Source of the DNA: an uncultured Saprospiraceae bacterium
Lineage (GTDB): Bacteria; Bacteroidota; Bacteroidia; Chitinophagales; Saprospiraceae
Assembly: GCA_938007965.1 (NCBI GenBank)
Contig: CALLMH010000049.1
Location: 1-46,944, forward strand
Direction of reading: 5' to 3'
Length of the DNA: 46,944 nucleotides
Under the pieces are notes generated by a model that was given only the letters and a program-made list of their open reading frames with translations, ran no database searches and was not told the DNA's origin. How positions within the stretch are numbered: position 1 is the stretch's first letter; each line of letters opens with the position of its first letter. Below, one piece after another: positions 16,017 to 24,870 of the stretch. The translations under genes and the position numbers were made by a program.

Positions 16017-16376
16017 TTATTCTCCTTTAGCTATGATCTCAGTCTCCTCCCCAAAGTACTGCACAAAACGCTGCATATCATTTGCCAATTCTTGATTTCT
16101 TGTAGCCTTAAAGTACGTATCAGCTAATGCTTTCAAAGTCTGAAACATGAATCTATCCATCTCCGCTACTTGCATCTCACTAGTCCATAGGTCGATCTTA
16201 TATGTGTCTAGATGATCTTTGTCAAATAAAGAAAGTAACATAGCTTTGCATTCTTTGCTTGGTGTTCCATCTGGATTTGCCGTGCTATTCCATCTTAATC
16301 CTACAGGATGCTTTTCTTCATTTAGACTAACATCTATTGAAATGGTATTGGTACTTTTTACGTTTTTGTCGCTCAT
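16017..16376 (-). CDS. gldC: Gliding motility protein GldC
   Basis: The 119-residue cytoplasmic protein matches GldC along its length: SIDVSLNEEKHPVGLRW, SKECKAMLLSLFDKD, IDLWTSEMQVAEMDRFMFQTL, and ALADTYFKATRN near the end. Family members are about 110-120 residues, so the ATG at 16376 is the right start. A longer frame to 16580 adds an unrelated, Cys- and Asn-rich leader and is rejected. GldC assists gliding in Flavobacterium but is not essential, and it is found in many Bacteroidota that may not glide. It is followed after one base by the YwaF-like gene and is divergent from the thioredoxin gene across a 258-bp spacer without a clear promoter. Confidence 0.9.
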   Translation of the reverse strand: MSDKNVKSTNTISIDVSLNEEKHPVGLRWNSTANPDGTPSKECKAMLLSLFDKDHLDTYKIDLWTSEMQVAEMDRFMFQTLKALADTYFKATRNQELANDMQRFVQYFGEETEIIAKGE

Positions 16377-16634
16377 TGATTCTTTATTATATGGACAAAG
16401 AAAAGGATTTTTTGGGAATGGGATAATATTCTTTTGGCTGACATTATTTATTTTCAGATTCGAATAACAAATTAGATGCATTTTATTCACTGAAACTAAT
16501 TGATTCTTACTAAAATGTCTAACCCAAATTACAGCTGTAGAAAAATTATAAATGTAATACATCTCTAAGATATGCGACATTTAGAATAAATAAATATTCG
16601 TTTCTTGCATCTTTACGGTTTATAAAAGAAAACA

Positions 16635-17003
16635 ATGTTCTGGAACAAAAAAGAAAAGCCTAAAGCATTACAAATAACTGATCAATCATTCAAGGAGATT
16701 GTAGAGAATACGGACAAAGGGATTTTATTAGATTTCTATGCTTCGTGGTGTGGACCGTGCAAGGTGCTTTCTCCTATTATAGATGAATTGGCACATGAAA
16801 TTGGCGATAGAGCGATCATAGCAAAAGTAGATTCAGAGGCAAATCCTCAATTGTCAGCTTTCTTCAAAATCAAGAGTATCCCGACTTTGGTGTTCATTAA
16901 AGATCAGAAGTTAATAGAAGTAATCAATGGACTGATACCTAAACCTAATCTGAAAGAGATGATTGAGGATCTAATCGCGTATGAGTTTGATGAGGAAGAG
17001 TGA
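16635..17003 (+). CDS. Thioredoxin
   Basis: A 122-residue thioredoxin-fold protein with no signal peptide, so probably cytoplasmic. The redox motif is WCGPC (Trp38 to Cys42) in LLDFYASWCGPCKVLSPII. The cis-proline loop is KSIPTLVFIKDQK, and the final helix is rich in acidic residues. The length slightly exceeds the classic 105-110 because of an N-terminal FWNKKEKPKAL extension and an acidic tail. It reduces disulfides in partner proteins. The gene is single, facing away from gldC and converging with the exonuclease gene; a pair of hairpins lies after its stop. Confidence 0.92.
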   Translation: MFWNKKEKPKALQITDQSFKEIVENTDKGILLDFYASWCGPCKVLSPIIDELAHEIGDRAIIAKVDSEANPQLSAFFKIKSIPTLVFIKDQKLIEVINGLIPKPNLKEMIEDLIAYEFDEEE

Positions 17004-17040
17004 AATGGGAGTTGACGATTTAAGTTATTGAATCATTGAT

Positions 17041-17161
17041 CAATTTTCCCGAGAAATTTAGTTTCTCTACAAAAATTGTTCTTTTACTTTTGCAGTGAAT
17101 TTAGGTGAGTACTGGAACAATTTTCCCGAGAAACTTAGTTTCTCTACAAAAATTGTTCTTT
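17041..17161. repeat. Duplicated 44-bp hairpin, likely bidirectional terminator
   Basis: Copies at 17041-17084 and 17118-17161 are in direct orientation and differ at one base. Each folds into a long hairpin: CAATTTT pairs with AAAATTG, then a three-base internal loop, then GAGAAAC pairs with GTTTCTC (GAGAAA/TTTCTC in copy 1) around a short TTA loop. Both strands end in A- or T-rich stretches. Copy 2 reaches into the stop of the exonuclease gene. Lying between convergent genes, it fits a bidirectional transcription terminator that has been duplicated. Confidence 0.7.
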
Positions 17162-17702
17162 ACCATCTCCATTCGTCGACGTATTTGACGAAGATTTTGG
17201 CGGTGTTTTCAGCATCTGAGATAGCTCTATGGTGGATCCCCGTAAATTCTAACCCTTCTTTTTTGAGCGTATTTTTCAATCCCGTGAGTTTGTGTTCACC
17301 TTTTATCTCGTGGTATTCGGCTTTAAGATCAGTTGATGGATCTAACCAGTCGATATCCATTTTGTGTAGTGCACAATTGTCAGTGAGCATTACTTTGTCA
17401 TACTGTCCCCAGCTACAGAGTCTATAGTCATGATCCCATATATCAATCCATTCTTGAAATTGTTGGATGACTTTAGGATATAAATCTGCTCGGTCCACGT
17501 TTTCTTGGCTGATACTTGTGAGCTTCTTACAAAATCCAGAAAGCCTAGGATTGATAGTTGGCTTTACAAATTTGCTAAAACTATCCAATATTTCGCCAGT
17601 TGGATCTACCATCACAGCACCGATTTCGATGATCTCATTCAATCCACCTGGGGGTCTTCCTAGCCAACATGTTGCCTCTAAATCATATATTATAAATCTC
17701 AC
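17160..17702 (-). CDS. DEDDh 3'-5' exonuclease (ERI-1/KapD-like)
   Basis: This 180-residue single-domain exonuclease has IIYDLEATCW (Asp7 and Glu9, ExoI motif), SWGQYDKVMLTDNC (Asp102, ExoII motif) and HHRAISDAENTAKI (His158 and Asp163, ExoIII motif of the DEDDh type). The DLEATC form and length resemble the ERI-1/KapD group, which trims RNA or DNA 3' ends. The start is a GTG at 17702; its last two bases overlap the TGA stop of the acyltransferase (GTGA), indicating coupled translation. It is the last gene in the engB run. The natural substrate is uncertain. Confidence 0.87.
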   Translation of the reverse strand: MRFIIYDLEATCWLGRPPGGLNEIIEIGAVMVDPTGEILDSFSKFVKPTINPRLSGFCKKLTSISQENVDRADLYPKVIQQFQEWIDIWDHDYRLCSWGQYDKVMLTDNCALHKMDIDWLDPSTDLKAEYHEIKGEHKLTGLKNTLKKEGLEFTGIHHRAISDAENTAKIFVKYVDEWRW

Positions 17703-19444
17703 AGAATCGAATTTTCAGTTATTGGTTTATTTCGTTTAATTAGTTCATCCCAATTTACAGAATCCTCCAGATTATAGCTATCAAGTCTATTGTGATAAAA
17801 ATATAATAATCTAAAATTCTCAGAGATATATTTATTTTCTTTATTTTTCTTCAGCACTTTTTGTGGGTGATACAGGCCCAAGTTACGAAGACCATCATCT
17901 ATGATGTCTGATATGCTATTGTCCAGCTGTTCTGATAACTTTATTTTCCCTTGCTGTTCCATTCGCTTCAGAGCAGTCATCATTTTCTTGATTACTTTCT
18001 CTAATAAGATCTGATCGATTTCGAAATTAGCCGTAGGAATATTTACAACATCATACAGATTAAGTTCAGAATTAGAATTGAGTAGAATCCTGAATGCCGC
18101 AAATGCAACCAAGTGACTCGAAAGCACGACATTGTTGATTTTATAGCTATCTACGATCTTCTCGCCGAGGAGTTTTGTGTAGACTTTTTCTCTCTGTGCT
18201 ACTGTTTTTATCTCACCATCTAACTTGAAATATCCAGTTATATCGATCTCATTTCCGTGTTTATCTAGTGAAACTCCATTTATATCAACTGCATGTCCGA
18301 AGACATCCATCGGCTGACCAAAAGACAGTGCTATATCAGACTCTTTCTTAATGATAGACCATAGGAACTTCATCAATTTGCCAGATGATTTTCCTTTTTC
18401 TTTTGATCGAGTATATTTTTCTTTTCCGGTAGATCTGAGATACTGATCGATCAATGATTTCGCTTCTAATACGAAATGATAACTTACAACCAATGGAACT
18501 ACATAGATCTTATTATCAATTTTATCAGTGATAGAGTGACGCTGAGCTTCTACCATAGAACCAAGAAGACCTAGTTTTAGCCTTTCTTCTAATTTACCAT
18601 CTCTAGCTCTGGTGCCTCCCGGAAAAAAGATCTGATTTACATTTTTCTGTAATGAGAACGACGCCATACTCTTCAGGCATTCTAGATATATGGGGTTTTT
18701 CTTCCTTCTATCTACTCGATAAGCACCAAGTCGATTGATGAAATAAGCCACGATTTCATTGTCAAGTAGATTCAATCCAGCTCCGTATGATGAAGCGGGG
18801 ACACCTACCACAGCGTCCAATGCATAACCAATAAGTATGGAATCTAGGTTAGAAAAGTGAGTAGGTACTATGACCACTGTACCTTTGGTAAATAGAGATC
18901 TAAGTTCGTCTACATGACCATGAAGTTTTATTTTCTGTCGTGTCTGAGATCTATTTCCCCATAGTCGTTTTTGCCCTTTGAATGTAGCCGGATTCAATAA
19001 TCTTTTGAAGAAGGCATGTAAGAAGTTTCTCGAAAATTTGAAAGTCTTCTTCTTGAAATTACCTACGATCTCTTCATTATATCTATTGATGATTCGATCT
19101 ACGATTGCTTCTAGACGAACCTCTTTATCTTCATACCCTTTTGCAGACTCTATTTCTTTCTCTAATTCTTTCCAGTAGCTTTTATCGTCAGCTGGATCGA
19201 CTTTCCATGGATTATTCTTAGAACGCAGTTTTTCTAGATAGATAGTCTTTTCCAATAACTCTTCAGTGGACACCTTGGATTCTGTATATAGTCTGTTACG
19301 CGTATACTCATTGAGCTCTTGGATAAACTGAGCTCTATCTTCGCTGACTTTGTAGATCGGCCAGTCTTCTATATTCGGTAATATTTGCGGTAATGTACTC
19401 TCCAATTCCTTAGCTGTCTGATTAATTCTAAATGTAAAAATCAA
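17699..19444 (-). CDS. Glycerol-3-phosphate/lysophosphatidate acyltransferase-like protein
   Basis: The 581-residue protein carries the PlsC/PlsB acyltransferase domain at about 180-350. The HX4D box is HFSNLD (His196, Asp201). AYRVDRRKK supplies the Arg motif, and the glycerol-phosphate-binding box is IFFPGGTRARDGKLEERLKLG (FPGGTR at 274-279, a variant of PEGTR). VYVVPLVVSYHFVLEA-like strands follow. Flanking helical regions at both ends, including a long charged N-terminus, are typical of the larger Bacteroidota members. It probably acylates glycerol phosphate or a lysophospholipid at the inner membrane. The start is a TTG at 19444 overlapping the engB stop (TTGA). No ATG occurs near the start, so the weak start and overlap suggest coupling. 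Confidence 0.83.
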   Translation of the reverse strand: MIFTFRINQTAKELESTLPQILPNIEDWPIYKVSEDRAQFIQELNEYTRNRLYTESKVSTEELLEKTIYLEKLRSKNNPWKVDPADDKSYWKELEKEIESAKGYEDKEVRLEAIVDRIINRYNEEIVGNFKKKTFKFSRNFLHAFFKRLLNPATFKGQKRLWGNRSQTRQKIKLHGHVDELRSLFTKGTVVIVPTHFSNLDSILIGYALDAVVGVPASSYGAGLNLLDNEIVAYFINRLGAYRVDRRKKNPIYLECLKSMASFSLQKNVNQIFFPGGTRARDGKLEERLKLGLLGSMVEAQRHSITDKIDNKIYVVPLVVSYHFVLEAKSLIDQYLRSTGKEKYTRSKEKGKSSGKLMKFLWSIIKKESDIALSFGQPMDVFGHAVDINGVSLDKHGNEIDITGYFKLDGEIKTVAQREKVYTKLLGEKIVDSYKINNVVLSSHLVAFAAFRILLNSNSELNLYDVVNIPTANFEIDQILLEKVIKKMMTALKRMEQQGKIKLSEQLDNSISDIIDDGLRNLGLYHPQKVLKKNKENKYISENFRLLYFYHNRLDSYNLEDSVNWDELIKRNKPITENSIL

Positions 19445-20037
19445 AAATTATTATTTAATTCTCCAATATAATGTAATATCTCTTGTCTTCCTACCTTTTT
19501 TTCTGAACTCGTTATAAATTGGTCAGGAAGCGCATTCCAGTATTGTAACAAGCCATCTTGTATTGCTTTTACATGCGTATCGACTAATTTTGTGCTCAGT
19601 TTATCTATCTTAGTATATACGATCACAAAAGGAACTCTCCTATCGCCCATCCAATTAATGAATTCTAGATCTATCTTCTGCAGCTTATGCCTAGAATCAA
19701 TAAGTACAAACACACACTGCAACTGAGGCCTGGTGATAAGATACCGCTCTATCATGTCCTCCCATTTCTCTCTCATCTTTTTAGATATCTTAGCGTATCC
19801 ATAGCCAGGCAGATCAACTAAGTGCCAGGAAGAATCTACTTTGAAGTAATTTATAGTCTGTGTCTTCCCAGGGGTATTACTGACCTTTGCCAGACCTTTA
19901 TAATTACAAAGCATATTGATCAGCGAGGATTTGCCTACGTTTGACCTTCCTATAAATGCATATTCTGGAACCATTTCTTGTGGGCATTGAGATTCTCTCT
20001 CAAAACTACCTATAAAGCTTACCTGATTGATATCCAT
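19441..20037 (-). CDS. engB: Ribosome biogenesis GTP-binding protein EngB/YihA
   Basis: This 198-residue circular GTPase of the TrmE-Era-EngA-YihA-Septin group is needed for 50S subunit assembly. It shows G1 GRSNVGKSS (30-38), G2 region NTPGKTQTINYF, G3 DLPGYGYAK, and G4 TKIDKLS (the TKxD form used in this family). The length is usual for the family. It is the first gene of the run engB / acyltransferase / exonuclease, in which each stop overlaps the next non-ATG start. A -7 promoter-like element is about 190 bp upstream in the divergent spacer. Confidence 0.95.
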   Translation of the reverse strand: MDINQVSFIGSFERESQCPQEMVPEYAFIGRSNVGKSSLINMLCNYKGLAKVSNTPGKTQTINYFKVDSSWHLVDLPGYGYAKISKKMREKWEDMIERYLITRPQLQCVFVLIDSRHKLQKIDLEFINWMGDRRVPFVIVYTKIDKLSTKLVDTHVKAIQDGLLQYWNALPDQFITSSEKKVGRQEILHYIGELNNNF

Positions 20038-20222
20038 GAAGGCATCATTTTTGATATATTACTAAAAATATTAATCTATAGAAAAATAACATACATGTTG
20101 TATTATCGAGAGTTTCAAAAACAACACTCATAATACACTGTCTATTAGCATAATACGAACATTATAATTCTTCTTCAAAATAAAAGAGTAACTAATAGAG
20201 TTGTATTGTCGTTAATCTGTGA

Positions 20223-20230
20223 CAAAGATA
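20223..20230 (-). promoter_or_regulatory. Putative -7 element for the engB operon
   Basis: The minus strand reads TATCTTTG, a full TAnnTTTG match, 185 nt before the engB ATG. A TTG lies only 14 bp further upstream, closer than usual. It is in the 337-bp divergent spacer 20038-20374 between engB and a barrel gene; no convincing plus-strand promoter was found there, and nothing else was recognised in it. Confidence 0.4.
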
Positions 20231-20374
20231 ACTAAACGCTATTACAAATATGTTGGTTCTCTAAAAATGATTAATATCTAATTCCCAATGAGGTTACTAT
20301 TTTTTAACCTTATTTGCTTGTATTTTTTAGAATCAATCATAATATAATTCAAGCACAGTAAAAAATTCTAGTTT

Positions 20375-21004
20375 ATGAAGAAGATATTATTTGGATTATT
20401 TATGATGCTCTCTTCCCTATCGTATAGTCAGTTTGAGATGGGGATGAAGATGGGAATTAGTTCTACAGAATTATCACCTAAGTCAATACTCTTCAATAAT
20501 GGCGAAAATGACATGTCACTATCGATCCGAGAGGCAAATTACGGATTTCACTTTGGATTATATACTAGAGTTTCGTTTGCCAATTTATTCATAGAACCAT
20601 CGTTTTTATTAAATAGCAGTAGCGTGGATTATGACCTTACTGAAGAGATATTCGACACAGGTATCATTTCAAATATCCGAAGCGAAATGTACAACAACTT
20701 AGATATCCCTTTGATGGTAGGAATGAAGATCGGCCCATTTAGAATACAAGGTGGACCAGTTGCTCATATTTTCCTCAATTCAGCTTCAGATCTCACCGCA
20801 ATAAATGGATATGCCCAACAATTTAGAAATGCTACATATGGACTGCAAGGTGGACTAGGTCTAGATGTAATGAAATTTAGATTTGATTTCAATTATGAAA
20901 CCAACGTTTCCATATTTGGTGATCATATAACTATCTATGGTGATTCGTATGATTTTGCTCAGAGACCAGGAAGATTTGTAGCTAGCTTAGGATATAGATT
21001 TTAA
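20375..21004 (+). CDS. Outer-membrane beta-barrel protein (PorT-like family)
   Basis: The 209-residue protein has a signal peptide (MKKILFGLFMMLSSLSYSQ). The mature part shows amphipathic strands ending in aromatic residues and a final strand FVASLGYRF with a C-terminal Phe, the usual outer-membrane barrel signature. Segments such as GFHFGLYTRV, LFIEPSFLLN, LDIPLMVGMKIG and YGLQGGLGLDVMKFRFDFNYE match the outer-membrane beta-barrel domain common in Bacteroidota. It probably is a small eight-stranded barrel. Nothing indicates a specific function. It is monocistronic, divergent from engB and followed by a strong terminator. Confidence 0.85.
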   Translation: MKKILFGLFMMLSSLSYSQFEMGMKMGISSTELSPKSILFNNGENDMSLSIREANYGFHFGLYTRVSFANLFIEPSFLLNSSSVDYDLTEEIFDTGIISNIRSEMYNNLDIPLMVGMKIGPFRIQGGPVAHIFLNSASDLTAINGYAQQFRNATYGLQGGLGLDVMKFRFDFNYETNVSIFGDHITIYGDSYDFAQRPGRFVASLGYRF

Positions 21005-21094
21005 ATTTACATATTACGCTAAAAGTAATATATGGCATGGTAATTGAACCTTTTATATCGATTGCATAATTGCAACTGTTAAAACCAACAACCA

Positions 21095-21123
21095 AGCCAT
21101 TCTGAAAGGAATGGCTTTTTTTT
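21095..21123 (+). terminator. Rho-independent terminator after the barrel gene
   Basis: AGCCATTC (21095-21102) pairs with GAATGGCT (21109-21116) over a six-base loop, and the 3' arm continues into a run of T. It lies about 90 nt after the stop of the barrel gene. Confidence 0.88.
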
Positions 21124-21266
21124 ATCTCCCACCTTAAAAAATATATCATTAGAGAATTATTGATCTAGACTTTTCGTTAATAGAGTGATTAACAATTGTT
21201 TTTATAATGCGGTGTCATAAATTGTTTGGGGAAACAAAACACAGCTACAATGTAAAAAGTAACAAA

Positions 21267-22163
21267 ATGAAGTTTTCAATCTTATCAATCATCCTTACCT
21301 TTTTGACTATTAATCTGCATGCACAGCAGACTAGAACAAATGTAGATGATCTTAATTTTTATGCGGATGTAATAGCCAATGCCGGTAACCCTATTCACAA
21401 ACAGCGAGCTCATGAAGAGTTTGCAGCACTCTTTGACCGATGGCTAAATTCGGATCAATTCTCCATGAAAGATCTAGAAAGTATACAATGGTTATCGGTA
21501 AAAAAACCAGAAGATGAATCATTTACCCTCGTCACATGGCAATTACTAAAAGAAGAAGGAGATAATCATTATTATGGATATGTGCTAAAAGATGGAAAGG
21601 CTCATAAGCTCACAAGCTCTGATGAAGATGAAGATTTAGAATATGATATTTTATCCGCTGATGATTGGGCAGGTGTGCTATATTATAACATATTGACCGT
21701 TTACAAAGACAGTAAACCCATCTATATTTTATTTGGTTATGATGCACACAAAACTTACGAAAATCGAAAGATCGCTGATGTCCTTTCTTTTGATGATGGA
21801 AAACCTGTATTTGGTTCAGAAGTATTCAAAAAGCAAGAAAAAGGCGAACGCGGAGTTATCAAAACTAGATTGGTGCTTGATTATGCCAGCGATTCTAATG
21901 TTTCATTGAACTTCAATCCTAGCCTAGATATGATAGTATTAGATAATCTCATACCTCGAATGGGCAGAATGCCGGGGCAAGGCCCAACCATGCTACCTGA
22001 TGGCAGTTATGTAGGATATAAATGGGACGGTGAATACTTCAACTATATTGATAAAATATACCATGAAACTCAAGCCGAAGCACCATTCCCAAAACCAATA
22101 CTTGGGAAAGACAGCAGAAACATAATAGGAAATAATAAAAAAACTAAAAAGAAAAGAAACTAG
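21267..22163 (+). CDS. Conserved hypothetical secreted protein
   Basis: The 298-residue protein uses the ATG at 21267, which gives a clean signal peptide (MKFSILSIILTFLTINLHAQ). A longer frame from 21207 adds 20 polar residues before it and is not preferred. The mature part is acidic, with WLSVKKPEDESFTLVTWQL, DADDWAGVLYYNI-like and YILFGYDAHKTYENRK segments, and ends in a Lys-rich tail (NKKTKKKRN). No catalytic motif or membrane segment is seen. Similar secreted proteins of unknown function are widespread in Bacteroidota, but no family was confidently recognised. It is flanked by a terminator and an own-promoter gene, so probably monocistronic. Confidence 0.75.
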   Translation: MKFSILSIILTFLTINLHAQQTRTNVDDLNFYADVIANAGNPIHKQRAHEEFAALFDRWLNSDQFSMKDLESIQWLSVKKPEDESFTLVTWQLLKEEGDNHYYGYVLKDGKAHKLTSSDEDEDLEYDILSADDWAGVLYYNILTVYKDSKPIYILFGYDAHKTYENRKIADVLSFDDGKPVFGSEVFKKQEKGERGVIKTRLVLDYASDSNVSLNFNPSLDMIVLDNLIPRMGRMPGQGPTMLPDGSYVGYKWDGEYFNYIDKIYHETQAEAPFPKPILGKDSRNIIGNNKKTKKKRN

Positions 22164-22281
22164 AGTAAATATTATAATAATAGTATATATTTGAGAATGA
22201 TATGTTATATTAGCACACCTATCATTTTGACGTGTTGTTTTTCATTACATTTCAGTATAATTTTATTACAATCTATCTATT

Positions 22282-23298
22282 ATGAAAATAAATAATTTAC
22301 TTACTCTTTTACTTGTTATAATAAGCATTAATACTCAAGCACAAAGTTATGCTTTTGAAGTATCAACGGGTACTTATACAGATCTGACAGATACGATATC
22401 ATTGAATGAAGGTATATCGTGGGACGACCCAGAGTTTAATATCCCGATAGGTTTCAACTTCGAATTTTATACTCAAGAATATAACCTTATAACACTAGGT
22501 CTTGGCTTAGGAGGTACATTAGTATTCGGAGACCCATATATGGACCCTGATGTATCTGTTATTTTACCTTATGGAGCCGATATCGTTGACAGAGCTTACG
22601 ATGTAAACAATGATCAACCAACGGAATCTTTGTCTCCTATTTCATATAGATTAGATGGAGATCTAGGATCACAAATACTAAAAATAGAATGGAGGAATGT
22701 TGGATTTTATTCAGAACTATTTGATGATGGTATTTCTACCGATTTTACCAATTTCCAACTATGGTTCTACGAAGGATCAAATACAATAGAAGTACATTTC
22801 GGTCCTAATAATGTGGCCAACCCATCGTTATCCTATGATGATGAAACTGGTACTTCGGTAGGCATATTTGATAGAGTCGTTGGTGACGATTATTATGCAG
22901 AACCGATAGCTACAGAGGGTCTAGCTTTAGAAGGTGACCCAAGTTCGCCTGATGCAATTAGCACTACTGTCTTATTTGAAAGTTTCTTAAATGGTAATGT
23001 ACCAAATGGGACAATATACAGGTTCACAAGAATAATGACTAACGCAGAAGAAACTGAGAACGCATCGGTTGGTCTTCAAATATTTCCTAACCCTACTGAT
23101 GATTTTATAAAGTTTACCTTAGACGATTCTACTCTAGATGTGCAGAGCATATCCATAATTGATGTCTCGGGACAATTAGTGAGAAACCTAGATCCGAACA
23201 CACGATCAGAAAATATTGCAGACCTTAGCTCGGGCGTATACTTCATTGATATAAAGTCTGCGAATGGAAAGATTACAAAGAAATTTGTCAAGAAATAA
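22282..23298 (+). CDS. Secreted protein with T9SS type A sorting domain
   Basis: The 338-residue protein has a signal peptide (MKINNLLTLLLVIISINTQAQ) and a C-terminal type A sorting domain at about 265-338: LQIFPNPTDDFIKF, SISIIDVSGQLVRNL, LSSGVYFIDIKS, and a basic end KITKKFVKK. The region between is beta-rich and acidic, with FQLWFYEGSNTIEVHFGP, a pattern resembling lectin-like or jelly-roll folds in secreted Bacteroidota proteins. It would be exported through the type IX system and anchored or released at the cell surface. The function of the passenger part is unknown. Confidence 0.87.
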   Translation: MKINNLLTLLLVIISINTQAQSYAFEVSTGTYTDLTDTISLNEGISWDDPEFNIPIGFNFEFYTQEYNLITLGLGLGGTLVFGDPYMDPDVSVILPYGADIVDRAYDVNNDQPTESLSPISYRLDGDLGSQILKIEWRNVGFYSELFDDGISTDFTNFQLWFYEGSNTIEVHFGPNNVANPSLSYDDETGTSVGIFDRVVGDDYYAEPIATEGLALEGDPSSPDAISTTVLFESFLNGNVPNGTIYRFTRIMTNAEETENASVGLQIFPNPTDDFIKFTLDDSTLDVQSISIIDVSGQLVRNLDPNTRSENIADLSSGVYFIDIKSANGKITKKFVKK

Positions 23299-23360
23299 GA
23301 GATTTTACTACAGAAAAAGACTTTTCTGAAATAAAGTTATTCCATTAATTATAAGATTAA

Positions 23361-23403
23361 TAGAAAAGCTTATCAAACCCATCAGGTTCGGTAAGCTTTT
23401 CTA
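23361..23403 (+). terminator. Inverted repeat, probable terminator after the T9SS cargo gene
   Basis: TAGAAAAGCTTA (23361-23372) is a perfect 12-bp inverted repeat with TAAGCTTTTCTA (23392-23403). The 19-nt loop contains a smaller AACC/GGTT stem. The symmetrical A- and T-rich ends would allow termination from either side. The rest of 23299-23565 has only the promoter-like element listed next. Confidence 0.65.
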
Positions 23404-23534
23404 TTTTATGCTATTTTATCTTATACCCTTTCTGCCAGTTTAGATATTGACGACCTTACTACGATCTTTAAGAACACAATATCAATAAGATAAAAACAAG
23501 GCTTCTTTTATCTAAGACGCTTTGTATTAAATAA

Positions 23535-23542
23535 TATCTTTG
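23535..23542 (+). promoter_or_regulatory. Putative -7 promoter element for the M28 peptidase
   Basis: TATCTTTG matches TAnnTTTG exactly and ends 23 nt before the ATG at 23566. A TTTG lies at 23521-23524, but this is nearer than a normal -33 element. Confidence 0.45.
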
Positions 23543-23565
23543 TAGAATAAAATAACAATCAAAAA

Positions 23566-24813
23566 ATGAGGCATACAATTATATTACTTTTATCATTCAT
23601 ATTTATCTCCGTCGGTTGCAAAACGACAAAGCCCAATATATCCAAAACCTATTTTACAGAAACTGTAAAACGTGATATAGAAATACTATCGTCAGATGAT
23701 ATGGAAGGTAGAGAGACAGGAACTAGAGGAGAGAAAAAAGCCGCTGCATATATCTCGACAAGGATGAAACAAATAGGTCTCTTACCAGGAGGCACAGGTG
23801 ACGGTTATATTCAGACATTCAATAAAGTCATAAAAAGTAATCCTCATGCAGATAAGCCTAGTCCAGATGATGAGAAAGTGACTGGAATGAATATTCTAGG
23901 ACTGATAAATAATAAAGCTGACTATACCGCTGTCATTGGTGCACACTACGACCACCTCGGATATGGTAAAGAAGGATCCCTTTATGTCGGTGAACCCGCA
24001 ATACACAATGGCGCTGATGACAATGCAAGTGGCGTGGCTGGTATGCTCCGCATCGCTGAGAAATTAGCAACTTCAGGAGACACTACTTTGAATTATCTAT
24101 TCATAGCTTTTAGTGGTGAGGAGAAGGGCCTCTGGGGAAGTAACTACTTTACAAAACATCCGACTGTCCCGCTCGAGCAAGTGAATTATATGATTAATAT
24201 GGATATGATTGGCAGATTAAATGCGGACAGGCAACTCGCTATCTATGGTACAGGCACTACCCCATCTTGGAATAGAATTTTAGAAATCGAATCTGGAAAA
24301 TCATTTAAAGTAAAAGAAGAAAAATCTGGCGTCGGTCCTACAGATCACACTTCATTTTATTTGGAGGATATTCCTGTTTTACAATTTTTTACAGGACAGC
24401 ACGAAGACTATCACAAGCCATCTGATGATGCTCACTTGATCAATTATAAGGGCATCATAGATATTACAGATTACATCTATGACATCATTATATATACACA
24501 AGGTAGAGGTAAGCTGACTTTCCAAAAAACCAGAGATGAAAGCACAGAAGTTCCTGACTTTAAAGTTACGCTTGGTGTAATCCCTGATTACCTATTCAAT
24601 GGAAAAGGGATGAGGATAGATGGTGTAAAAGATAATCGTCCAGCATTCAATGCGAATCTAAAAAAAGGTGATATCATAACAAAAATGGGAGAAATAGAAA
24701 TAGTAGACATGATGACATATATGAAAGCGCTAGGTGCACATGAAAAGGGTCAAACCATTGATATAGTTATCATAAGAGATGGTAAGAAAGACACCAGAAA
24801 ATTGACCTTCTAG
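23566..24813 (+). CDS. M28-family zinc aminopeptidase lipoprotein with PDZ domain
   Basis: The 415-residue protein has a lipoprotein signal ending SVGC (Cys18). The M28 catalytic domain (about 30-320) shows all expected di-zinc ligands: GAHYDHLG (His127), NGADDNASG (Asp151/152), SGEEKGLWGS (catalytic Glu185 and Glu186), NMDMIGRL (Asp213) and the late GPTDHTSF His. A PDZ domain follows at about 335-415 (LGVIPDYLF, GVKDNRPAFNANLKKGDIITKMG). It probably trims peptides N-terminally in the periplasm or at the surface; the PDZ may bind peptide ends. Its gene is monocistronic or read into the next gene 57 nt downstream. Confidence 0.92.
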   Translation: MRHTIILLLSFIFISVGCKTTKPNISKTYFTETVKRDIEILSSDDMEGRETGTRGEKKAAAYISTRMKQIGLLPGGTGDGYIQTFNKVIKSNPHADKPSPDDEKVTGMNILGLINNKADYTAVIGAHYDHLGYGKEGSLYVGEPAIHNGADDNASGVAGMLRIAEKLATSGDTTLNYLFIAFSGEEKGLWGSNYFTKHPTVPLEQVNYMINMDMIGRLNADRQLAIYGTGTTPSWNRILEIESGKSFKVKEEKSGVGPTDHTSFYLEDIPVLQFFTGQHEDYHKPSDDAHLINYKGIIDITDYIYDIIIYTQGRGKLTFQKTRDESTEVPDFKVTLGVIPDYLFNGKGMRIDGVKDNRPAFNANLKKGDIITKMGEIEIVDMMTYMKALGAHEKGQTIDIVIIRDGKKDTRKLTF

Positions 24814-24870
24814 AATAAGCTAACTATATTAGAGTTATGAACCATTTTGTTGTACGAATAAATCTATAAT

